Of a stretch of 64,000 nt of DNA, positions 1-7,632 are shown piece after piece. The position numbers and the translations under genes are program-made. The notes beneath the pieces are model-generated. The model ran no database searches and was not told the DNA's origin. It saw only the letters and a program-made list of their open reading frames with translations. This DNA comes from Sphingobacteriales bacterium (GTDB lineage Bacteria; Bacteroidota; Bacteroidia; Chitinophagales; Chitinophagaceae). The stretch spans positions 186,001-250,000 of the forward strand of contig JACQDV010000008.1 in the NCBI GenBank assembly GCA_016200915.1, written 5' to 3'. Position 1 is the stretch's first letter. Each line of letters begins with the position of its first letter.

Positions 1-1
1 C

Positions 2-667
2 AGCAACAGTAAATCACATCAAACTGCCGGTACTGTTATTATTGATGATGTTAATTTGGTTAAGCCAAAAGAGGAAGTAAAAACAATTGAGCCTGAACAA
101 CCATTGAAACAACCCGACCCGGTAAAAGTAAAGATTGATCAATTTACTCCACCAAAAATTGTTGCCAATGAAGAAGTGAAGCCAGAAGATGTGATGAAAG
201 ATAACAGTGACCTGAACAATGCTAATATTGGGAAAATTAATCAGGATGGTATTGCATCAGATAAAGTAAATCCTCCTAAAGTAGATGAAGGAACCGCTGT
301 GGTGGATGCCCCTGTAGCTAATAACGAAACTGTTTTTGTAGATGTGCAGATACAGGCCACCTTTCCCGGTGGCGCAGATGCATGGAAAAGATACCTGGAA
401 AAAAATTTGGATCCACAGTTGCCGTCAGAAAAAGGAGCACCGGAAGGAAGATATACTGTCATAGTAGAATTTGTTGTTGACAAAGAAGGAAATGTAAGTG
501 ATGTAAAAGCATTAACTAATCTTGGCTATGGAATGGAAGAAGAAGCGATGAGAGTAATAAAACAAACAGTAAGCAAAGGAATTAAATGGACACCAGCTGA
601 ACAAAATGGAATGAAAGTAAAAGCTTTTCGTAAGCAGCCGATAACGTTTGTGGTTTCTGAAGAATAA
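2..667 (+). CDS. TonB-type energy transducer, C-terminal part (5' end outside window)
   Basis: The reading frame is open to the left edge, so the start and the membrane anchor lie outside the window. The visible 221 residues comprise a Lys/Glu/Pro-rich periplasmic linker (first ~100 residues), then a TonB C-terminal domain. That domain has the Bacteroidota hallmark of Pro-Gly-Gly followed by Trp and a Tyr-Leu pair (FPGGADAWKRYLEKNL), a VEFVVDKEGNVSDV strand and a TP-A..NG motif near the end. The family carries proton-motive energy from ExbB/ExbD across the periplasm to outer-membrane receptors. An exbD gene follows on the same strand, which supports this. The linker holds an FTPPKIV-x-x-EE motif that recurs in the alpha-2-macroglobulin at 24.1 kb. 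Confidence 0.88.
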   Translation, partial: SNSKSHQTAGTVIIDDVNLVKPKEEVKTIEPEQPLKQPDPVKVKIDQFTPPKIVANEEVKPEDVMKDNSDLNNANIGKINQDGIASDKVNPPKVDEGTAVVDAPVANNETVFVDVQIQATFPGGADAWKRYLEKNLDPQLPSEKGAPEGRYTVIVEFVVDKEGNVSDVKALTNLGYGMEEEAMRVIKQTVSKGIKWTPAEQNGMKVKAFRKQPITFVVSEE

Positions 668-693
668 ACACATCCTTTATGGGGCTTGCACAC

Positions 694-725
694 TGTTGTG
701 GGCTGTGTCCACACAGCCCACAACA
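694..725. repeat. Perfect hairpin between tonB-like gene and exbD
   Basis: A 14-bp perfect inverted repeat (694-707 and 712-725, TGTTGTGGGCTGTG with its complement) is separated by TCCA. There is no T-run after it, so it is not a canonical intrinsic terminator. It lies between two genes normally co-expressed and could be an mRNA-processing, stabilising or attenuating stem. Confidence 0.7.
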
Positions 726-785
726 AGTCCTATAAAAAACAAGCAATCATTTTTAAAAAGCTTTTAATAAGTAAACTTTTTTACA

Positions 786-1307
786 ATGGCACAATTAGAA
801 ATTTCAAACCGCAATAAGAAAAATAAACACAGAAGCACCATTGTTGATTTAACACCAATGGTCGATTTAGGTTTTCTGCTTATTACTTTTTTCATCTTTA
901 CTACTACCATGAGCGAACCAACAGCGATGAAACTGAATATGCCGGATGATAATAATGTGATTGATTCAACCATGGTACCAAATAGTTTGGTGTTAACTAT
1001 TCTTCCCGATGCTGATGATAAGGCAGTGGTATTTGAAGGTGATTTAAAAGATGGTCCGGTGTTTAACAAGGCTGATTTAAACAATCCTGCTTCTTTAAGA
1101 AATTTTATCATTCAAAAACAGCAAAAGATTTTATCAGAAAGGAAACAGGTGAAAGATATGGTGGTGATTATTAAACCGGGAGTAAAGAGTACATATAAAA
1201 ATCTTATTGATGTATTAGATGAAATGCAGATAACCGGAGTAAAAAAATATGCCGTGGTAAAACGTTCGCCTGGTGATGAGCAGGCAATAACGAAAGCCTT
1301 ATTGTAA
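786..1307 (+). CDS. exbD: ExbD/TolR-family biopolymer transport protein
   Basis: A 173-residue protein with a basic cytoplasmic N-terminus (residues 8-16, Asn/Arg/Lys rich), one membrane segment at about residues 25-42, and a periplasmic domain. The segment carries the family's essential aspartate in the context LTPMVDLGFLLITFF (Asp27). ExbD forms the proton-driven motor with ExbB and energises TonB. The preceding gene encodes a TonB C-terminal domain. The ATG at 786 gives the usual ExbD N-terminus. Bacteroidota often carry two ExbD paralogues in tandem; only one is visible here, and ExbB must lie upstream of the window. Confidence 0.92.
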   Translation: MAQLEISNRNKKNKHRSTIVDLTPMVDLGFLLITFFIFTTTMSEPTAMKLNMPDDNNVIDSTMVPNSLVLTILPDADDKAVVFEGDLKDGPVFNKADLNNPASLRNFIIQKQQKILSERKQVKDMVVIIKPGVKSTYKNLIDVLDEMQITGVKKYAVVKRSPGDEQAITKALL

Positions 1308-1329
1308 CGCAAACGCTTTCAGGGAGTAT

Positions 1330-1464
1330 ATTTAAAATTTTCGCAGTGCTGGAATTATGTTTTACAAATAGCAGGTTGTTTATCCCCTCCTTCGGGAAGG
1401 GCTGGGGCATCTAAAATAAAAACATGTTTAAAAGGGGTGGGTGAAGGAAACGAAAACTTGAAAT
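1330..1464 (+). repeat. MITE-like intergenic repeat, copy A (diverged)
   Basis: A 135-bp element with terminal inverted repeats at 1330-1345 (ATTTAAAATTTTCGCA) and 1449-1464 (AACGAAAACTTGAAAT). The core holds TTTATCCCCTCC, a small GC hairpin, then AAAATAAA and AAAGGGGTGGGT. The order and spacing match copies B (30177-30312) and C (31225-31358), though this copy is more diverged. It fills most of the exbD-mnmE gap. Confidence 0.75.
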
Positions 1465-1519
1465 GCTCCCCATTCCCGGCATTCATTTCAAATCAATTAT
1501 TTTTGACGAAAGAATTGAT

Positions 1520-2899
1520 ATGCTGGGAAAGCTTTCTGATTGGGATGATACAATTGTTGCCTTGGCTACTCCGCATGGTGTGGGAGCTATTGGTGTTATT
1601 CGTTTAAGTGGTGACAATGCAATTGAAATTGCCAATAAACTTTTTCCCTCTAAAGATTTAGCACAGCAACCTTCACACACTATTCATGTTGGTTTTTTAA
1701 AGGAAGGAGATAAAAGTTTGGATGAAGTGGTGATCTCATTATTCAAATGCCCACGATCTTATACGGGTGAAAATGTTGTAGAGATATCCTGTCATGGCTC
1801 ACCATTTATACAGGAGCAAATTATAAATGCCTGTGTAAATGCAGGAGCAAGATTAGCTAAGCCCGGTGAGTTTACACAAAGAGCTTTCTTAAAAGGTAAA
1901 TTAGATCTCACACAAGCTGAAGCGGTGGCGGATTTGATTGCTTCCAATACAGAAGCATCGCATAAAACAGCTTTGCATAATATTCGTGGTGGTTTTTCTC
2001 ATGTGCTGAGTAATTTAAGAGAACGGTTAATTCAGTTTTCAGCATTGATAGAATTAGAATTGGATTTTGCTACCGAAGATGTTGAGTTTGCTGACCGTAC
2101 AAAATTTTATGAACTCATCAATGAAGCACAACGAACAACTGCTGATCTTTTGCAATCATTTAAATTGGGCAATGTAATTAAGAATGGTGTAAAAGTGGCA
2201 ATAGTTGGTAAACCCAATGCAGGCAAATCAACTTTATTAAACACTTTATTAAATGAGAACAGGGCTATAGTAAGTGAGATCGCCGGTACTACAAGAGATA
2301 CGATTGAGGAAATAATTAATATAGATGGGATTTTATTCCGGTTGATTGACACAGCTGGTATAAGAGAGAGCAAAGATGTGATTGAAACAATAGGAGTGGA
2401 AAAGAGTTATGAGAAACTGCGTACGGCAGATGTGGTATTGTATCTGTTTGATGTAAATACAGAATTGGCCGGAGAACTGGATGCAGCTATTGCTTTACTA
2501 AAAGAACAAAATGGCAATTACTTGTTGCTGGGGAATAAAACAGATGTGATTGGCGAAGATGAGGCTGCAAAGAAGTTTGCCGGAGAAGATATTTTATTTC
2601 TTTCCGCTAAAACACATCAGCATGTTGATGTGTTGAAAGAACTATTGGTGGATAAAGTAATACAGGGACAGGTGAATACTGAAAATACTATTGTTACCAA
2701 TGCCCGTCATTACGAAGCATTACAAGAGGTAGCTAAATCATTACAGGATATTAAGAATGGCTTGGATAATCAATTGCCGGGAGATTTATTGTCATTAGAT
2801 ATTCGCCGCTGTTTGCATTATCTTGGAGATATTACTGGTGAAATTACCAATGAAGACAGGCTGGATTATATTTTCTCCAAGTTTTGTATCGGAAAGTAA
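1520..2899 (+). CDS. mnmE: tRNA uridine-5-carboxymethylaminomethyl(34) synthesis GTPase MnmE
   Basis: 459 residues from the ATG at 1520; an earlier in-frame ATG at 1463 lies in the end of repeat copy A and would add a non-homologous leader. The N-terminal formyl-THF-binding domain begins WDDTIVALATPHGVGAIGVIR. A central G domain has the P-loop GKPNAGKST at about residue 230, the G2 motif AGTTRDTIEE and the G3 motif DTAGIRE. The C-terminus ends in the conserved FCIGK, whose Cys is catalytic. With MnmG it installs the cmnm5 group on wobble U34. The thiolation partner mnmA is at 55.8 kb in this window. The length is normal for the family. Confidence 0.97.
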   Translation: MLGKLSDWDDTIVALATPHGVGAIGVIRLSGDNAIEIANKLFPSKDLAQQPSHTIHVGFLKEGDKSLDEVVISLFKCPRSYTGENVVEISCHGSPFIQEQIINACVNAGARLAKPGEFTQRAFLKGKLDLTQAEAVADLIASNTEASHKTALHNIRGGFSHVLSNLRERLIQFSALIELELDFATEDVEFADRTKFYELINEAQRTTADLLQSFKLGNVIKNGVKVAIVGKPNAGKSTLLNTLLNENRAIVSEIAGTTRDTIEEIINIDGILFRLIDTAGIRESKDVIETIGVEKSYEKLRTADVVLYLFDVNTELAGELDAAIALLKEQNGNYLLLGNKTDVIGEDEAAKKFAGEDILFLSAKTHQHVDVLKELLVDKVIQGQVNTENTIVTNARHYEALQEVAKSLQDIKNGLDNQLPGDLLSLDIRRCLHYLGDITGEITNEDRLDYIFSKFCIGK

Positions 2900-2912
2900 T
2901 GCAACCGCCAGG

Positions 2913-4031
2913 TTAAGTAATTTTCTTTTTTAAAAAACCAGATTTTAACATCAGTGGTCTTAAATTGGCGGTATAAAAATTTCTCAGCTTCCTGTTCTCT
3001 TTAAAAAAATGAACCAGGCTGGTTTTTATTATAAAGGGGTAATTTCTTTTGCCGGAAATAAAAACAGTTTGGTGTTGTAATTGATAGCTGGTAAATTGAT
3101 ATTTATACATTTCTCCTCCATCGCCAAACTCCATCTTAGTCATTCCCCTGTCCGCCATCCATCTTGCAATCATTTTAATGATTAATAAACCCGGACTTTG
3201 TTTTTCATAGTCGATATCAAAAGTACAGGTATGATGCAGCAGATAGCCATGTTCAAACAGTGCTGTTACATACGAAATTCTTTTTTCGTTGAGTTTTATA
3301 GAAAAACGAATCAGTATTCCCTGCCCGATCCATGATTTGATACAGGAACGATAAAATTCTTTAACTGTTTCATCACGGTAAATGGATGGCGTACTGGTAG
3401 TGGCCCATCTTTTAATATGTAATTCAAACATTCCATTCAGCCAGTTGTCAATATCTTCTGATCCTGTAAAGGCTTCAAATTCTACATTACCCTGATCCTT
3501 CAGCCGGTTTAGTTTTTGTCTGAATTTCTTTTTATCAGTGGCTTCAAATAATTCTTCCGGCGTAGGCGTTTCTAAAATTACACAGGGGTTTGAGTCAATG
3601 ACTTTATAAAACATATTTCTTTCAGCCAGGACTTTTTTAAAAGTATCTGCATAATATGCCCAGGAAGGCAGACTGTTGAGACGGAATGCAAGCTTACGTT
3701 TTTCTGCCTCCATCAAAAAATCACGAAAGTATTGCTGAATTTCTCCGGCCGGTAAATCTTTATGCAACACAAAATAATTGTGATCGGTTTTTAAATCACT
3801 CAGAAAATGATAAACGCCATCTTTATTATAGAATAGGGTGGTGGCAACCAGCTTCACATTTTTAATTCCCTTACTCAAAATTATTTTCTCCCTGCCTATT
3901 ATGTTAATCAAAACCTTTAGAAAAAGGGGAGACTGAAAAGCTGTTTTATATTCACTTTCCAGCCAAAGAGATGTATAAGCTTCCCAAAAACCCGGGTCAC
4001 CTGGTAATGTATCGATAAGTACTTGTAGCAT
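2913..4031 (-). CDS. GNAT/FemAB-like acetyltransferase (BioF2-like domain)
   Basis: A 372-residue soluble protein without a signal peptide. The C-terminal half (about residues 170-340) matches the BioF2/CelD-like acyltransferase pattern. It has a basic stretch DKKKFRQKLNRLKDQG, a central beta-alpha core with RISYVTALFEHGYLLHHTCTFD, and the LIIKMIARWMADRGMTKMEFGDGGEMYKYQF block typical of this fold. Such enzymes transfer acyl or aminoacyl groups, often in polysaccharide or cell-envelope synthesis. The divergent neighbour at 4.2 kb is a glycosyltransferase, consistent with an envelope role, but the substrate cannot be read from sequence. It converges with mnmE with only 13 bases between the stops. 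Confidence 0.7.
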   Translation of the reverse strand: MLQVLIDTLPGDPGFWEAYTSLWLESEYKTAFQSPLFLKVLINIIGREKIILSKGIKNVKLVATTLFYNKDGVYHFLSDLKTDHNYFVLHKDLPAGEIQQYFRDFLMEAEKRKLAFRLNSLPSWAYYADTFKKVLAERNMFYKVIDSNPCVILETPTPEELFEATDKKKFRQKLNRLKDQGNVEFEAFTGSEDIDNWLNGMFELHIKRWATTSTPSIYRDETVKEFYRSCIKSWIGQGILIRFSIKLNEKRISYVTALFEHGYLLHHTCTFDIDYEKQSPGLLIIKMIARWMADRGMTKMEFGDGGEMYKYQFTSYQLQHQTVFISGKRNYPFIIKTSLVHFFKENRKLRNFYTANLRPLMLKSGFLKKKIT

Positions 4032-4181
4032 GATCTGGGGCTGAAACTACAATATTTAGCAGGTAAACACAAACGATGGCTTTGCTCCCGCCGATGACTA
4101 TAAAGAGAATATTCATCGTATAGTATCCGGGGATTTTGCTGAGTTTGTTTTCTTAGCCTGATTGCCTTGATTTAATACGCA

Positions 4182-4189
4182 TAACTTTA
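4182..4189 (+). promoter_or_regulatory. Putative Bacteroidota -7 box upstream of the glycosyltransferase
   Basis: TAACTTTA, one mismatch from TAnnTTTG, in the divergent gap between the acetyltransferase and glycosyltransferase genes. If real, it rules out the upstream TTG at 4190 and favours the ATG at 4253 or 4262. Confidence 0.35.
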
Positions 4190-4252
4190 TTGCAAAGGTT
4201 CTTTAAAAATGAAATAATTGCTTTGTTTTCCAATATCCACTATTTTGCTTCA

Positions 4253-5446
4253 ATGTTTTGGATGAAGCTTATATTCTGGCTTACATTTGGTATGCTCTTT
4301 TATTGTTTTATAGGGTATGCAGTATTGATTTGGCTTTTGGTACAGCTTAAAGGATTGTTCGTTTCTAAAAAATTAAATGAACCGTTTGAATTGCCTGAGA
4401 TGAGTTTTGTGGTGGCAGCCTATAATGAAAGTGCATTCATAGAAACCAAAATTCAAAACACATTATCAGTAAAGTATCCAGAGGATAAACTAAAATTAAT
4501 TTTTATCACAGATGGATCTGATGATGGGACCAGGGAAATTGTACAGAAGTATCCGCAAATAATCAACTATCATCAGCAGGGACGAAAAGGAAAAGCTGCA
4601 GCTTTAAACCGGGTGATGGAAACAATTACCACACCAATTGTTGTTTTCAGCGATGCCAATACTAATCTGAATAAAAATGCGCTGATCAGTCTCGCAATAA
4701 AATATGCTGATGCCGGTATTGGCGGCGTTTCTGGTGAAAAGAAAGTAGTATTGTCAACAAGCGAAAACCAGCAGGGAATCGGTGAAGGTTTATATTGGAA
4801 ATACGAATCATTTTTAAAGAAACAGGAGTCACAATTTTATTCAATTGTTGGGTCTGCCGGTGAATTGTTTTCCATTCGCACAGCCTTATTCAAACCTATT
4901 CCATCACATATTATACTGGATGATTTTTATACAGCACTTACTATAAACCAGCAGGGATATAAAATAGCTTATGAGCCAGGGGCCTTTGCAATTGAAACGC
5001 CATCGGCATCTTTAGCAGATGAACAAGTACGCAAGGTGCGGATTGCGGCAGGCGCCTTTCAGGTTAGTTTTAAATTTACCGGGTTGCTCAATTTTTTTAA
5101 GCATCCTGCCTTTTCTTTCCAGTATTTTTCTCACAAGATATTGCGTTGGTATTTTGCCCCGGTTAGTATTATTCTTTTATTGGTTAGTAATTATTATAAT
5201 CATGCCGAAGCAGATTTTTATCGTTGGTTTTGGTATGCACAACTGGCTTTTTACTGTATAGCATTAATGGGTTGGATACTGCAAAAAGCTAAACGGGTGA
5301 TTCCGTTATTTTATTTTCCATTCTATTTCCTGTTTATGAATTATTGTACGGTGGTTGGTTTATATCGTTATTTATCGGGCAAACAAAATGTATTGTGGAA
5401 AAAATCAAAAAGAGAAACAACTGAGGATAAACCAATAAACCAATAA
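4253..5446 (+). CDS. Membrane-associated family 2 glycosyltransferase
   Basis: About 397 residues from ATG 4253; ATG 4262 is equally possible, and a TTG at 4190 would add 21 poorly justified residues. An N-terminal membrane segment (LIFWLTFGMLFYCFIGYAVLIWLL) precedes a GT-A domain. That domain has MSFVVAAYNES, a nucleotide-sugar aspartate motif in VVFSDANTNL, and the acceptor-side LDDFYTALTI followed by a (K/R)xRIAAG motif typical of processive or hyaluronan/cellulose-synthase-like GT2 enzymes. Two or three further hydrophobic segments lie between about residues 300 and 380. It probably transfers sugars onto a polysaccharide or lipid carrier at the inner membrane. The substrate is unknown. 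It lies 20 bases before recG. Confidence 0.85.
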   Translation: MFWMKLIFWLTFGMLFYCFIGYAVLIWLLVQLKGLFVSKKLNEPFELPEMSFVVAAYNESAFIETKIQNTLSVKYPEDKLKLIFITDGSDDGTREIVQKYPQIINYHQQGRKGKAAALNRVMETITTPIVVFSDANTNLNKNALISLAIKYADAGIGGVSGEKKVVLSTSENQQGIGEGLYWKYESFLKKQESQFYSIVGSAGELFSIRTALFKPIPSHIILDDFYTALTINQQGYKIAYEPGAFAIETPSASLADEQVRKVRIAAGAFQVSFKFTGLLNFFKHPAFSFQYFSHKILRWYFAPVSIILLLVSNYYNHAEADFYRWFWYAQLAFYCIALMGWILQKAKRVIPLFYFPFYFLFMNYCTVVGLYRYLSGKQNVLWKKSKRETTEDKPINQ

Positions 5447-5466
5447 ATACTCCGCTTGTCATCTCC

Positions 5467-7602
5467 TTGTTATATTTGCACAAAACTTTTATCTCACATT
5501 CATCTTCTATATTAAATAATCCTATTGAGTATTTAAAAGGAGTGGGACCGCAGCGGGGCGATATGCTTCGCAAAGAACTGGGCATTTTTACATTTAATAA
5601 TCTGCTCAATCATTTTCCTTACCGCCATGTTGATAAAACTCAGGTTTTAAAAATCAGTGACATCACTCCTCAGTCTGAATTTGTTCAAATAGCAGGAAGA
5701 TTAAGTGAAACATCCTTAATGGGAGAAAAAAAAGGTAAGAGATTGATTGCTTATCTCGAAGATGAAACGGGTGATGTGGAGTTAGTATGGTTCCAGGGAA
5801 TTAACTGGGTACAAAAGATGCTGAGGGAAGGTGAACGATACCTTGTATATGGTCGGGTGAGTTTTTTCATGGGCCGGCCCCAAATAACACATCCTGAAAT
5901 TGAGTTAATTGATACCACTGAGGCAAAAGGGAAAAACTTTTTAGAACCGGTTTATCCAACTACAGAAAAATTAAAGGCAAGAGGTTTAAGCGGCAGAGCT
6001 ATTGGCAAACTTTCCATTAAACTCTTTGAACTGATATCCGAAAAAGATATACCAGAAATTTTGCCCTCATCTATCCTTGAGAAATATCGTTTGCTTAATC
6101 GTTACCAATCCTACCGGCATATTCATTTTCCGGAAAACAATGAATTGTATCAGCAAGCGGTGCGTCGTCTTAAGTTTGAAGAGTTATTTCTTTCCCAATT
6201 ACGATTGGGAATGCTGCGTAGTGAACGGCATCATTTTTCAAGAGGAGTGATTTTTGAAAAAGTGGGAGACACATTTAATGAATTTTATAATCATCATCTC
6301 CCTTTTGAATTAACCAATGCACAAAAAAGGGTATTAAAGGAGATAAGAAAAGACACAGGCAGCGGCCGGCAAATGAACCGTCTCTTGCAGGGAGATGTGG
6401 GTAGTGGTAAAACCATTGTGGCATTACTAGCTATGTTGCTGGCAATTGGTAATGGATACCAATGCTGCATGATGGCGCCAACAGAAATTTTAGCTCAGCA
6501 ACATTATCAAAGCATTGGTGAGTTAATAAAATCGCTCCCTGTGAATATAAAATTGCTTACCGGTTCATCTAAATCAGCCGAACGTAAAAAAACGTTGGCT
6601 CAACTGGCAGAAGGTGGGATCAGTATTTTAATTGGTACGCATGCATTGATTGAAGATGAAGTAAAGTTTAAAAATCTTGGACTGGCTATTATTGATGAGC
6701 AGCATCGTTTTGGAGTAGAGCAGCGCAGCAAGCTTTGGAAAAAGAATGAAGTGTTGCCACATGTGTTAGTGATGACTGCCACACCTATTCCAAGAACATT
6801 GGCTATGACAGCTTATGGTGATCTTGACTATAGTGTGATGGATGAAATGCCGCCGGGAAGAAAACCAGTTAAAACCGTTCACCGGTTTGATCGCAACCGT
6901 CCGCAGGTGATGGATTTTATTAAAGAGGAAATTGCAAAAGGCAGACAGGCTTATATCATCTTTCCATTAATTGAGGAATCAGAAAAACTCAATTATGAGA
7001 ATTTGATGAAAGGATATGAAGAAGTAAAAGCATTTTTTCCTGAACCAAAATACTGGATCAGTATGGTGCATGGAAAACAAACACAACAGGTGAAGGATGA
7101 AAATATGCGCCGCTTTGTAACAGGTGATACACAAATAATGGTTTCCACTACTGTGATTGAAGTAGGAGTAAATGTTCCTAATGCTTCAGTAATGGTAATT
7201 GAAAGTGCGGAGAAATTTGGTTTATCACAACTACACCAGTTACGTGGAAGGGTAGGAAGAGGCAGTGAACAAAGTTTTTGCATACTGTTAACAGGATCAA
7301 AAATAACCAATGATGCGAGGGAGCGTTTGAAGATTATGGAGGCAACAAATAATGGTTTTGAAATAGCAGAAAAAGATTTGGAACTCCGCGGCCCGGGTGA
7401 GATTGAAGGCACAAGACAGAGTGGGGTATTGAATTTCAAACTGGCGAGTGTTGTTGCTGATAAACCAATATTAGAAGCAGCAAGAAATGAAGTAGAACGT
7501 CTTTTAGACGATGATCCCGAAATTAGTTCGGCCGAAAATTTGCTGTTAAAGAGCTACCTCCTGTCACAAAAAGGTAAAACTGTGTGGAGTAAAATTTCGT
7601 AG
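5467..7602 (+). CDS. recG: ATP-dependent DNA helicase RecG
   Basis: Up to 711 residues. The N-terminal wedge/OB domain begins at YLKGVGPQRGDML. The helicase core has Walker A GDVGSGKT, the DEQH box and the TATPIPRTLAM motif. The C-terminal part has VIEVGVNVPNA, QLHQLRGRVGRG and the ERL-x-(8)-GFEIAEKDLELRGPGEIEGTRQSG block specific to RecG. The enzyme remodels stalled replication forks and Holliday junctions. The start is unclear: no ATG or GTG lies in frame before GVGP, only TTG codons at 5467 and 5476. These overlap a TATATTTG promoter-like box, so an unusual start such as the ATC at 5491 is possible. Confidence 0.96.
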   Translation: MLYLHKTFISHSSSILNNPIEYLKGVGPQRGDMLRKELGIFTFNNLLNHFPYRHVDKTQVLKISDITPQSEFVQIAGRLSETSLMGEKKGKRLIAYLEDETGDVELVWFQGINWVQKMLREGERYLVYGRVSFFMGRPQITHPEIELIDTTEAKGKNFLEPVYPTTEKLKARGLSGRAIGKLSIKLFELISEKDIPEILPSSILEKYRLLNRYQSYRHIHFPENNELYQQAVRRLKFEELFLSQLRLGMLRSERHHFSRGVIFEKVGDTFNEFYNHHLPFELTNAQKRVLKEIRKDTGSGRQMNRLLQGDVGSGKTIVALLAMLLAIGNGYQCCMMAPTEILAQQHYQSIGELIKSLPVNIKLLTGSSKSAERKKTLAQLAEGGISILIGTHALIEDEVKFKNLGLAIIDEQHRFGVEQRSKLWKKNEVLPHVLVMTATPIPRTLAMTAYGDLDYSVMDEMPPGRKPVKTVHRFDRNRPQVMDFIKEEIAKGRQAYIIFPLIEESEKLNYENLMKGYEEVKAFFPEPKYWISMVHGKQTQQVKDENMRRFVTGDTQIMVSTTVIEVGVNVPNASVMVIESAEKFGLSQLHQLRGRVGRGSEQSFCILLTGSKITNDARERLKIMEATNNGFEIAEKDLELRGPGEIEGTRQSGVLNFKLASVVADKPILEAARNEVERLLDDDPEISSAENLLLKSYLLSQKGKTVWSKIS
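5471..5478 (+). promoter_or_regulatory. Putative -7 promoter box before recG
   Basis: TATATTTG matches TAnnTTTG exactly. It sits on the two candidate TTG start codons of recG, so the box and the upstream starts exclude each other unless recG is read only from a transcript coming from the glycosyltransferase gene. Confidence 0.4.
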
Positions 7603-7632
7603 TAAAGAAATAACTGTTTAAAGCTGATAAAT

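Noticed and set aside
1463-1519. Upstream ATG start for mnmE
   Set aside because: It lies in the right end of repeat copy A and would add 19 residues with no similarity to MnmE; the ATG at 1520 gives the conserved N-terminus.
6993-7439. 148-residue open frame on the minus strand inside recG
   Set aside because: Covers the conserved RecG C-terminal motifs in antisense; no independent support.
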